Source: an uncultured Prevotellaceae bacterium (GTDB lineage: Bacteria > Bacteroidota > Bacteroidia > Bacteroidales > Bacteroidaceae). Taken from it: a stretch of DNA of 64,000 nucleotides. The stretch covers positions 4,717-68,716 of the forward strand of contig CADCEQ010000007.1 in assembly GCA_902800435.1 (NCBI GenBank), written 5' to 3'. Shown piece after piece: positions 8,028 to 15,407 of this stretch. Made by a program: the position numbers and the translations under genes. The stretch's first letter is position 1, and the number at the start of each line of letters is the position of its first letter. The notes beneath the pieces are model-generated. The model was not told where the DNA came from. It did not search any database and was given only the letters and a program-made list of their open reading frames with translations.

Positions 8028-9641
8028 CTAGTTCAATCTCCAATTATCAAAATGATCAGTAGAACCGTCCCGCATAATTGTTTTGACGCTCCTGCTGCCA
8101 ATCTTCACGATAGTTGTTGTACCCGTTTGCAGAGTGGTGCTGACGGTAGCCGTGCCGTTGTGACTGTAGGCAGAACCGGCCAGCACGCCATTCATACCGA
8201 AAACCTCCACCTTTATGCCATCGTCAACTCCTGTCACAGTAATGACGCCATTTGTCGCTTGTATCATTACTGGCTGCGTCTTCATGTCGTTCACGCTTGA
8301 ATTCAAGTCAACTATGTCCACAATATTCTTGAAACCACTCCAAGGTTTCGTAGACTTATAGGCTTTGATAGAAGCCGTAGGCACATGCAGCGTGGCTTTT
8401 TCGATGTAGGAGCCATCAAAAGCATCAGTACAGGGTGTGTTACTCCAATAATCCTTCATAATTGGCACATTCTCCGCATAGCAATAGACATCAGTCAGTT
8501 CCAGGCATGATGCAAACGCTCCGGTACCAACAGTTTCTATTCCCTTGCCTATAGTCACAGAAATCAGACCGCTGCAATTACTGAAAGCTTCGTTTCCTAT
8601 GCTCGTCACACCGTCAGGAATCGTGACGGAGGTCAGGCTGCTGCAACCATTGAAAGTATAATATTTTATGCTCGTCACGCTGTTGGGAATCGTGATGGAC
8701 ATCAGGTCGCTACAGCCATAAAAAGCACCCTCGCCTATGTCAGTCACGCTGTTAGGAATCATTACGGAAGTCAGACCTCTGCAATAACGGAAAACATTGT
8801 TTCCTATGCTCGTCACACTATTAGGAATCGTAATGGAGACCAAGCCTCTGCAATCTGAGAAAGCATTGTATCCTATGCTCGTCACGCTGTTGGGAATCGT
8901 GATGGAGGTCAGGCCGCTACAACCAGCGAAAGCATTGTTTCCTATGCTCGTCACACTGTTAGGAATAGTGATGGAGGTCAAGCTGCTGCAAAACAAAAAA
9001 GTTCCATCTCCTATGCTCGTCACACTGTTAGGAAAAGTGATGGAGGTCAGGCCGCTACAATCAGAGAAGGCATTGTTTCCTATGCTTGTCACGTTGTTGG
9101 GAATCGTAATGGACATCAGTCCGCTACAGCCTGAGAAAGTGCCTTCTCCTATGCTCGTCACGCTGTTAGGGATTGTGACTGAGGTCAAGCCACTGCATTC
9201 AGTGAAAGCATTGTTCCCTATGCTCGTCACGCTATTAGGAATCGTCACGGAGGTCAGGCCGCTGCAAAACATAAAAGTACAATCTTCTATGCTCGTCACA
9301 TCGTTGGGAATCGTGATGGACATCAGGTCGCTACAGCCATAAAAAACACCCATCCCAATGCTCGTCACGCTATTAGGAATCGTCACAGAGATCAGACCAC
9401 CGCAAAACATAAAAGTCTTATCTCCTATGCTCGTCACACTATAACTTGCTCCGCCGCACACCACGTTTTCGGGAATCACAATGTTACCACTATACTTGGT
9501 GGATTTCTTATACTGTATGACCTGAGCCTCTTTCTTATCTGGGTTCAGATTATACCACAAGCCATCAATTTCCACCTCTTCGGCGAATACACTTGCTGCT
9601 ACCGATAGCAGGAGCACAATTGTTAAGTTTTTCTTCAACAT
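8028..9641 (-). CDS. BspA-like leucine-rich-repeat surface protein with T9SS-type tail
   Basis: A 537-residue exported protein with signal peptide [20 protein letters not shown]. It has about 14 tandem 23-residue repeats of the Treponema/BspA class (consensus [21 protein letters not shown], about residues 60-385). A linker follows, then a C-terminal domain resembling T9SS sorting tails ([10 protein letters not shown] through [17 protein letters not shown]). Such proteins decorate the surface and can bind host or bacterial ligands. The tail would normally end near KTIMR, but here 13 further residues ([13 protein letters not shown]) follow, encoded partly by AT-rich repeat-like DNA that also supplies the stop. 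It sits between the activase and GH31 genes with gaps of 16 and 11 bases. No metabolic link to these neighbours is evident. The near-identical DNA repeats should allow copy-number change by slippage or recombination. Confidence 0.9.
   Translation of the reverse strand: MLKKNLTIVLLLSVAASVFAEEVEIDGLWYNLNPDKKEAQVIQYKKSTKYSGNIVIPENVVCGGASYSVTSIGDKTFMFCGGLISVTIPNSVTSIGMGVFYGCSDLMSITIPNDVTSIEDCTFMFCSGLTSVTIPNSVTSIGNNAFTECSGLTSVTIPNSVTSIGEGTFSGCSGLMSITIPNNVTSIGNNAFSDCSGLTSITFPNSVTSIGDGTFLFCSSLTSITIPNSVTSIGNNAFAGCSGLTSITIPNSVTSIGYNAFSDCRGLVSITIPNSVTSIGNNVFRYCRGLTSVMIPNSVTDIGEGAFYGCSDLMSITIPNSVTSIKYYTFNGCSSLTSVTIPDGVTSIGNEAFSNCSGLISVTIGKGIETVGTGAFASCLELTDVYCYAENVPIMKDYWSNTPCTDAFDGSYIEKATLHVPTASIKAYKSTKPWSGFKNIVDIVDLNSSVNDMKTQPVMIQATNGVITVTGVDDGIKVEVFGMNGVLAGSAYSHNGTATVSTTLQTGTTTIVKIGSRSVKTIMRDGSTDHFDNWRLN
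8540..9450 (-). repeat. 69-bp tandem repeats encoding the LRR region
   Basis: About 14 copies of a 69-bp unit that includes CCTATGCTCGTCACGCTGTT (plus strand). Neighbouring copies differ at few positions, so recombination between units is plausible. Confidence 0.9.
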
Positions 9642-9657
9642 ATTTGTTCTTATTTAC

Positions 9658-10512
9658 TTAGCCGCCGATGATGACCTGCAACCCGTGGGCTTCCAACAGA
9701 CTTTTGCAGTGATGTTGCAGCTCCTCAGAAGGCGACGCCATCGGCAAGTGTTCAGGATTGTAGGTGCTACCCATGCGGCTGTGCTTGTCCTTGCCCACGT
9801 CGTGGTAGGGAAGGAGGTGGACAGCCCCACCCCCAGCCCCTCCCCCGTAGGGAGGGGGGAGGCTACTGAGAAAGCGGGCCGTATGCTCGATGTTCTCATC
9901 GTCGGCATTGACGCCGTCGATGAGGGGGATGCGGATGCGGAAGTCGTGGCCGGTTTCGGCCACGCGGCGTATGTTTTCAAGGATCAGCTCATTGCCGACA
10001 CCCGTGTAGCGTCGGTGCTTCTCCGAGTCCATCAGCTTCAGGTCGACCAGCAGCAGTTCGCATTCGGCAGCCACGGCATCGACCACCTCCGGCCGGACAT
10101 AGAGCGCCGTGTCGACGGTGCGGTGGAAGCCGCGTCGCTTCAATTCACGTAGGATTGCCAGTGCATCGTCGGGGTGCATCAGCGGTTCGCCACCGCAAAG
10201 GGTGACGCCTCCCCCGCTGTCCACCATGATGTCGCGCTCCTTCTCAATCTCGGCCATCAGCTCGTCCATCGTGTACTTGCGGCCGCACAGTTCGCGGGCG
10301 GTGGTGGGGCAGTCGTCCACGGTGAAGCCCGGTTCGTTGCACGTACCACAGCGGATGCACTTCGACTGTTTGAAGAGCACCTGCGGCTCTGCTGACCAGC
10401 TTTCCGGGTTATGACACCACACGCAGCGCAGCGGGCATCCCTTCATGAAGATGGTTGTCCGGATGCCCGGCCCGTCATTAATGGCATAGCGCTTGATGTC
10501 GAAGATGAGCAT
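9658..10512 (-). CDS. Radical SAM glycyl-radical-enzyme activating protein
   Basis: A 284-residue protein from the ATG at 10512. The radical-SAM cluster motif CPLRCVWC follows MLIFDIKRYAINDGPGIRTT, the signature of PflA-type activases. A small ferredoxin-like insert with CIRCGTC and a later DCP contributes four cysteines, as in activases of dehydratase-type glycyl radical enzymes. GGEP is the SAM-binding motif. It would use S-adenosylmethionine to install the glycyl radical on a partner. The only such enzyme in the window is the dehydratase at 15408-17834, a likely but unproven substrate. Near residues 225-237 the sequence PPPYGGGAGGG interrupts the fold and is encoded by a GC-rich palindrome. 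It is the first gene of a leftward operon with BspA-like, GH31 and aminopeptidase genes. Confidence 0.88.
   Translation of the reverse strand: MLIFDIKRYAINDGPGIRTTIFMKGCPLRCVWCHNPESWSAEPQVLFKQSKCIRCGTCNEPGFTVDDCPTTARELCGRKYTMDELMAEIEKERDIMVDSGGGVTLCGGEPLMHPDDALAILRELKRRGFHRTVDTALYVRPEVVDAVAAECELLLVDLKLMDSEKHRRYTGVGNELILENIRRVAETGHDFRIRIPLIDGVNADDENIEHTARFLSSLPPPYGGGAGGGAVHLLPYHDVGKDKHSRMGSTYNPEHLPMASPSEELQHHCKSLLEAHGLQVIIGG
9822..9865 (-). repeat. GC-rich palindromic insert in the activase gene
   Basis: Coding strand: GTAG, then CCTCCCCCCTCCCTACGGG, then GGAGGGGCTGGGGGTGGGG. The stem is CTCCCC...GGGGAG-like and the trailing G-rich arm matches the copies at 5892-5927 and 23425-23465. It encodes PPPYGGGAGGGA in frame. 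Confidence 0.85.
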
Positions 10513-10530
10513 TTCTTCCTGTTTTTGTTG

Positions 10531-10538
10531 CAAAGGTA
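10531..10538 (-). promoter_or_regulatory. Promoter of the activase-BspA-GH31-aminopeptidase operon
   Basis: On the minus strand TACCTTTG is preceded by TTGG about 18 bases upstream (plus 10557-10560). It ends some 19 bases before the ATG at 10512. Confidence 0.7.
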
Positions 10539-10570
10539 GCTTTTTTCTTGAATATTCCAAAAGAAAATGC

Positions 10571-10578
10571 TAATTTTG
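10571..10578 (+). promoter_or_regulatory. Possible -7 element for the ECF sigma operon
   Basis: TAATTTTG lies 37 bases before the ATG at 10616. The upstream -33 match is weak, and an autoregulated sigma promoter is an alternative. Confidence 0.5.
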
Positions 10579-10615
10579 CGTAGCATTTCGCAAACTTTGG
10601 TGTATATAGAAGCAG

Positions 10616-11113
10616 ATGGACAGAGAGACGTACATATCCTGGGCGGCAGAGCTGCGGCGGCGAGCCGTGGAGGCTGCGACGGCGGTGGTAGGCTGTGAGG
10701 AAGCCGAAGACGTGGCGCAGGAGACGATGCTCAGGATGTGGGAACGGCTGGACCAGTTGGATGGCGGCAGGGAGCGGCTATTGGCTTACGCAGCCACCTC
10801 GGCCCGCAACCTGGCACAGAACCGGCGGCGACAGAAGCGACGGCACCCCCTGCTGCAACTGTTGGGGTGGAAGGGCGACCGCACGGACGACACGCCACAG
10901 CGGCGACTGGAAACGACCGAGACCGACAGCCTGTTTGCCGAGACGATGGCGCAGCTGCCCTACAACTGGCGCACGGTGCTGCAGATGCGCAACGTCGAAG
11001 ATATGAGCTTCGCCGAGATAGCGGCCATCACGGGAATGACGGAGTCGTCGGTGCGGGGCACACTCTCGAAAGCAAGAAAACGGATGATAGAACTAATCAA
11101 TAAACAGCGATGA
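10616..11113 (+). CDS. ECF-type RNA polymerase sigma factor
   Basis: A 165-residue protein with sigma region 2 (about 12-75, containing EEAEDVAQETMLRMWERLDQ) and region 4 (about 105-160, LPYNWRTVLQMRNVEDMSF with helix-turn-helix EIAAITGMTESSVRGTLSKA). It directs RNA polymerase to a stress- or surface-responsive regulon. The ATGA overlap (11110-11113) with the next gene, a small membrane protein, is the usual sigma/anti-sigma arrangement. Downstream genes encode exported proteins of unknown role. No SusC-like receptor with a signalling domain is adjacent, so this is not obviously a SusC-linked transenvelope system. Confidence 0.93.
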   Translation: MDRETYISWAAELRRRAVEAATAVVGCEEAEDVAQETMLRMWERLDQLDGGRERLLAYAATSARNLAQNRRRQKRRHPLLQLLGWKGDRTDDTPQRRLETTETDSLFAETMAQLPYNWRTVLQMRNVEDMSFAEIAAITGMTESSVRGTLSKARKRMIELINKQR

Positions 11114-11712
11114 TGACAGACAAACAGATAAACGACCTGCTCGACCACTTCATGGCGGGCGAAACCAGCGAACAGGAGGAGCGGCTGCTGACCGACTACT
11201 TCTGCACGCGGACGGACATTCCCGAAGCGTGGGCGGCATACGCCGTGATGTTCCGGGGTTTCCGGCAGCCGGCGGCGCACGAAGTACCCATCAGGAATTA
11301 CCAGCATCGCTGGTGGCTTTCGGCGGCAGCTGCCATATTGGTGCTGTTAGGCTTCTGGTGGTATATGCCTGAAAGGGAAAGCCAGTCTGAGACGGTGGCA
11401 AAGACGGAAACGCCCGTACAGAAGCCCACGGTGCAACCGGTTGTGGAGGAAACGACGCAACAGGTGGCCGTCGCCGCTGAAACTCCCAAGCCAGCACGCA
11501 AGGTTCGTGCGGTAAAACCGCACGACGCTGTGGAGGCAGAGCCCGCCGAAGTGTCTGTCGGCGAGGCCGAAACAGTAGCCGAAGCCGTCACCGAAATAGA
11601 CGACCCGGCCACCAACCTGCTCAACATCGACATGGTCGCCGTGCAACAGCAGGGCGCAGAACTGCGCACGGCTCTGGCCATCATGAACCAAGAACTCTTT
11701 GAATCGGAATAA
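11110..11712 (+). CDS. Probable anti-sigma factor, single-pass membrane protein
   Basis: A 200-residue protein. The N-terminal about 60 residues are acidic and helical (DLLDHFMAGETSEQEERLLTD), a pattern of Bacteroidota anti-sigma factors. One membrane helix follows (about 68-86, WWLSAAAAILVLLGFWWYMP), then a low-complexity Glu/Ala/Val/Thr-rich periplasmic part with no recognised domain. Overlap with the sigma gene by four bases supports coupled synthesis and binding. It could instead be another regulatory membrane protein, since no zinc-finger motif is present. Confidence 0.75.
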   Translation: MMTDKQINDLLDHFMAGETSEQEERLLTDYFCTRTDIPEAWAAYAVMFRGFRQPAAHEVPIRNYQHRWWLSAAAAILVLLGFWWYMPERESQSETVAKTETPVQKPTVQPVVEETTQQVAVAAETPKPARKVRAVKPHDAVEAEPAEVSVGEAETVAEAVTEIDDPATNLLNIDMVAVQQQGAELRTALAIMNQELFESE

Positions 11713-11716
11713 GCCT

Positions 11717-12751
11717 ATGAGACGAATACTCAATTTGCTGCTCATGCTGACCGTCGGCATCGTCGGCTCGACGGCTCAGGGGCTGTGGATGAACCGCCTG
11801 ATGGACGACTTCACGGCCCACGGCGCCAAGGTGTCGGTGTCGCGCATCAACGACAAGTACCACCTGTCGCGGCGCTGGAACGTGGCCTTCGACCGTGACC
11901 TGCCGTTGGCCAATACGGTCTGCATTGTCCTCGACAGCATGGCCCGCCACGCCGTGGAGTCCTACCGCTACGAGTGCCACCGCAACGGCAACGACACCAT
12001 CACTTACTCCATCGCCCTTCGCGGCTACGGCAACAACGACGACTACGTGCTCGACCTGACCCGCGTGGCCGATCAGTCGAGCACCTGGACCAACGACTAC
12101 AACGACTTCAAGAAGACGCACGCCTACCTCTACCGCAACCCCTACATGCTGCAGGAGCGCAACTTCTTCTACCTGCTGCAGGGCAACAACCGCCGCATGT
12201 ATTTCGGTGCCCGCGAGGCCGTGATGTTCGACTACGTGCAGGGCCACGGCAACCTCATTGCCATGGCTACCCAACTGAACGAGGCGCAGGGCACGTACTA
12301 CCACTTCGTCATCGCGCCCTTGGACAGCCTGCTTGGCACCCTCAACGCCCGGAAGACGCCCGTACACTACCGCCATGAGGCCGGTCAGCCGGTGGACAAG
12401 GCCACCACCTATTATTATACGGACTACCTGCTGCCGAAGTCGAAGGGGAAGAGCGAGTCGCGCGGCACACTGTACGTCGTCAAGGCCGATGAGGGCGCTG
12501 CTGCCCTTTACCGCACGTTGCTCGACGCCGCCAACCGCCACTTGGACGAGAACCCGACGCAGTGTTGCGTGCTGGAGTACACCGACCGCCACTTCAAGCT
12601 GAGCGGCGTGAGGAACACCACCAAGCTACTGGTCAACGAGATTGCCGAGTCGAGCTTCCTCATGGCCGACCTCGACCGCGACGGCACGCTCTACGTCCTG
12701 CGGCTTGAGGTGGACGGCGAATACTGGATACCGAAGAACTGGAAACAGTGA
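11717..12751 (+). CDS. Exported protein of unknown function in the ECF operon
   Basis: A 344-residue protein from the ATG at 11717, which gives a clean signal peptide (MRRILNLLLMLTVGIVGSTAQG); an in-frame ATG at 11699 would overlap the previous gene and spoil it. No family is recognised. The mature part has no membrane segments or obvious catalytic motif and is rich in Asp, Arg and Tyr. The C-terminus (LMADLDRDGTLYVLRLEVDG) resembles a calcium-binding-like loop, which may be coincidental. It starts four bases after the anti-sigma stop and is probably co-transcribed. Confidence 0.75.
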   Translation: MRRILNLLLMLTVGIVGSTAQGLWMNRLMDDFTAHGAKVSVSRINDKYHLSRRWNVAFDRDLPLANTVCIVLDSMARHAVESYRYECHRNGNDTITYSIALRGYGNNDDYVLDLTRVADQSSTWTNDYNDFKKTHAYLYRNPYMLQERNFFYLLQGNNRRMYFGAREAVMFDYVQGHGNLIAMATQLNEAQGTYYHFVIAPLDSLLGTLNARKTPVHYRHEAGQPVDKATTYYYTDYLLPKSKGKSESRGTLYVVKADEGAAALYRTLLDAANRHLDENPTQCCVLEYTDRHFKLSGVRNTTKLLVNEIAESSFLMADLDRDGTLYVLRLEVDGEYWIPKNWKQ

Positions 12752-12764
12752 TTTTTTTAAGACA

Positions 12765-12827
12765 ACGAATTACACGAATTATACGGATTGCTATACGACC
12801 ACGAATTATACGAATTACACGAATTGC
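12765..12827. repeat. ACGAATTAY tandem repeat between genes
   Basis: A 9-bp unit (ACGAATTAC or ACGAATTAT) occurs about five times, interrupted by CGGATTGCTATACGACC, and fills the gap between two genes of the ECF operon. No promoter is recognised within it. Confidence 0.85.
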
Positions 12828-12833
12828 TTGAGA

Positions 12834-14003
12834 ATGATGAAGAGAACAGGAAAATGGCTGATAGCCGCGACGCTGACACTACTGCCGATGGCAGGGTGGG
12901 CGCAGGGCAAACTCATCTGGGTACACAGCAAAGATGAGGGGTGGCGGAAAGAGAATCCGCAGACAGTGCTTTACGACCAAGAGAAGACACGTCTGCTGAT
13001 GCCGCAGGGAGCAGCCTTCGGCGTGGAGTGCATACCGTCGTTTTCAACCGAATGGACGCTAACCTACGACTCCGTGGCCCGTGCCCTCGTCTACCGCGAA
13101 GTCGGGAAAAGCCTCTGGCATGCCACGTACAGGGCTTGGCATAAACTGAAGCACATAGACAAGACCCACTCGAAGTGGGAAATGCGGAAGCGGCCAAAGG
13201 ACTATGTGGCACCTAGCGTGAAAACCGCCTCGCTCCCCGTCAGCAACGATCAGGCGTGGATGCTGCGGGCCATCTGGGCATCGGCCTTCCACGATGCCGA
13301 GGACCGCGAGATGTTAATCCTGGACGGAACGAAGTGGGAGTTCTTCATCGACGGACGGCGGGCCAAGTCGCACCGCGAGGAAAATGCACTCGTCAGCTTT
13401 GTCAACGACCTGAAGGGAGCCGTCGCTACAGGCAATGTGAGTCGCAAAGACTCACTCATCGGCAACGCATTCCAGCAGGTGGTGGCCAGTCTGATAGCCG
13501 TCGACAAGCCGCCCCGCAAGAACAACGACTCCATCGTCGTCATCACCAACGGACAGCAGCTGCCCGACTCCCTGTGCCGGTTGATCAACCACAGACCCAA
13601 GCAGTTCTACTACCAACGGGGCGAACTGGTCACCCATGAAAGCACATGGAGCATTTATGGAGCGAAACAGACCTTTGACATCGACTGCCCGGTGCTGGAG
13701 CTGAAGACTAAGCCCGACACGCTCAGCGATGCCTACGTCAGCCGGCATCCGGCACTGCAGCAAACCCTCAATCATTATACGGGCACCGTCGTTGACCAGG
13801 ACGACAAACCGATAGCCGGTGCCTGGGTGGGCATCTATGGTGCAGGGGCGGGCGCACCGACTGACTCCGCCGGCCGCTTCTCCTTCTGGGTGCCGCGCAA
13901 GGCTATACGCTTCTACGCCGAATGTCCAGGCTACGAGACGCTGCGCAACATCGACGACATTGACTTTCCGTCCGTCATACGACTAAAAAAGACTAAGAAG
14001 TAA
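12834..14003 (+). CDS. Exported protein with C-terminal carboxypeptidase-regulatory-like domain
   Basis: A 389-residue protein whose start is one of two adjacent ATGs (12834 or 12837), both giving signal peptide MKRTGKWLIAATLTLLPMAGWAQ. A longer in-frame reading would pass through the ACGAATTAY repeat and is rejected. The central region is unrecognised. The last about 75 residues (YTGTVVDQDDKPIAGAWVGI, DSAGRFSFWVP) form a carboxypeptidase-regulatory-like beta-sandwich, usual at the N-terminus of SusC proteins but here C-terminal. It is followed 23 bases later by another exported-protein gene. Role unknown. Confidence 0.78.
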   Translation: MMKRTGKWLIAATLTLLPMAGWAQGKLIWVHSKDEGWRKENPQTVLYDQEKTRLLMPQGAAFGVECIPSFSTEWTLTYDSVARALVYREVGKSLWHATYRAWHKLKHIDKTHSKWEMRKRPKDYVAPSVKTASLPVSNDQAWMLRAIWASAFHDAEDREMLILDGTKWEFFIDGRRAKSHREENALVSFVNDLKGAVATGNVSRKDSLIGNAFQQVVASLIAVDKPPRKNNDSIVVITNGQQLPDSLCRLINHRPKQFYYQRGELVTHESTWSIYGAKQTFDIDCPVLELKTKPDTLSDAYVSRHPALQQTLNHYTGTVVDQDDKPIAGAWVGIYGAGAGAPTDSAGRFSFWVPRKAIRFYAECPGYETLRNIDDIDFPSVIRLKKTKK

Positions 14004-14026
14004 CAAACCATAAAACAACCAAGAAA

Positions 14027-14887
14027 ATGAAAAGACTCACAACACTCCTGGCCGTCGTGCTGATGGCCGCCACAGGCCTGACGGCCCAGAACGTGGCTCC
14101 TCGCAGGCTGTTCAAGTTGCAACGCTTAGGCTACGAAAACGGACGCCCTGACCACGTGCCCGAGATGGCGCAGTACAAACTCAGCACCGACTACGTCCCC
14201 ATGACGCTGATGGTGCGGAAGAACACGCCGCAGGACTACGTCTACTCCATGCGGATGGACGAGCCGCATCCCTACAACTGCACCGGCGACGTGCCGGTGG
14301 GCGAGAACGGACGGGGCACCCGCATCTACGACGGCTACGACGACCGCTTCACGCTGAAGTGGTACAACAACCTGCGACCCAACGAGGGTGCCGTCTTCCC
14401 GATGAACGAGTTCATCACCGAGTATTACGACCGCAAGAACATGGAGCCGCAGATGGTGCGAAGCATCGAGATGCTGCAGATGAAGCACAAGAAAGCCACG
14501 CACCGCTTTGCCGGCAGCTGGCGCATGGTGGGCAACTACGGCCTGGTGGACGGCGAGCGCATCCTGAAAGCCCCGACAACTCATCTCTTCAAGGTCTATG
14601 GCGAGAAGGACGTCACCTTCCTCTTCTGCTCGCCTCAGCAGCTGACGGGCGGCACCGTCTTCTACAGACCGCTGGTGGTCAAGTCGGACAACTGCATCAA
14701 GGAGGGCGACAACAACGAGTGTACCATCACCTGGAAGAATGACGATGCCTTCATCCTGAAGTTCGACCGCGGCGACGGCACCTTGGTCGAGGAACTGTGG
14801 AAGCGCTCGGGCCTGCCCAAGCCGTTCCAGCAGCTCTTCGGCACCGACGTCCCTGTCTACGACGTCCAGATTCCGAGTGGATTCTGA
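14027..14887 (+). CDS. Exported protein of unknown function
   Basis: A 286-residue protein with signal peptide MKRLTTLLAVVLMAATGLTAQ. The mature protein lacks further hydrophobic segments. It contains several aromatic-rich strands (FAGSWRMVGNYGLVDGERIL, FLFCSPQQLTGGTVFYRPLV) suggestive of a lipocalin-like barrel, but this is only an impression. It is in the same orientation as the preceding gene, 23 bases away, and probably belongs to the sigma-factor operon. Confidence 0.72.
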   Translation: MKRLTTLLAVVLMAATGLTAQNVAPRRLFKLQRLGYENGRPDHVPEMAQYKLSTDYVPMTLMVRKNTPQDYVYSMRMDEPHPYNCTGDVPVGENGRGTRIYDGYDDRFTLKWYNNLRPNEGAVFPMNEFITEYYDRKNMEPQMVRSIEMLQMKHKKATHRFAGSWRMVGNYGLVDGERILKAPTTHLFKVYGEKDVTFLFCSPQQLTGGTVFYRPLVVKSDNCIKEGDNNECTITWKNDDAFILKFDRGDGTLVEELWKRSGLPKPFQQLFGTDVPVYDVQIPSGF

Positions 14888-14914
14888 TACCTGCGATTAT
14901 CACTTACGTAAACA

Positions 14915-15391
14915 ATGGAAGAAATCAAAGTCTATCATTCCGTTTGGAAGAGGCTGCCCGTCATCCTCGTCGGTTTTACCTTTTCAGTCTGGGCGGTCTT
15001 TGCGCTGTGGCAGGGGCTCGGCCAGCCGTGGAAGGCGTGGCTGTGCCTGCTGCTCTTCGGCGTGGGCAGTCTGCTGTACTTGTTTCTGACGCTGAAGGAG
15101 AGATGGTCGGACAAACCGTATCTGACCGTCACCGGCAAGAGCCTCATCGTCAACAATGGCTACGTCTTCGGCCGTGGCTGGTATATGTCGGAAATTGACC
15201 TTGCCGACGTAGAGCTTTTCGAACTGGTGCCGAGGAGTATCTTGCATAAGAGAGGCCCGAGGCTGCGTATCCACTACAAAGGGAGAATGGAAAATAAATA
15301 TCCCACTGACCTCGTCGGCCAGATTCCCGTCGGCGACATAGACATGAAACCGCAGTTGCTCTGTGACTTGCTAAACGAGCAACTGCGGTAA
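14915..15391 (+). CDS. Small membrane protein, STM3941-like
   Basis: A 158-residue protein with two membrane helices (about 15-32 and 38-55) and a soluble C-terminal half (YLTVTGKSLIVNNGYVFGRG, LADVELFELVP, LRIHYKG) resembling STM3941-like or PH-like proteins that follow two helices. There is no signal peptide. It is the last gene of the rightward sigma-factor cluster and ends 16 bases from the convergent dehydratase gene. Function unknown. Confidence 0.7.
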   Translation: MEEIKVYHSVWKRLPVILVGFTFSVWAVFALWQGLGQPWKAWLCLLLFGVGSLLYLFLTLKERWSDKPYLTVTGKSLIVNNGYVFGRGWYMSEIDLADVELFELVPRSILHKRGPRLRIHYKGRMENKYPTDLVGQIPVGDIDMKPQLLCDLLNEQLR

Positions 15392-15407
15392 GGGTTAGTT
15401 CTGATTC

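Noticed and set aside
8797..9342. Plus-strand repeat ORF opposite the BspA-like gene
   Set aside because: Its 23-residue repeats are the antisense translation of the LRR repeats. The minus-strand gene has a signal peptide and family match.
9822..9865. Transcription terminator inside the activase gene
   Set aside because: The hairpin is GC-rich, but no T tract follows on the coding strand and the same palindrome occurs within other intact coding sequences.
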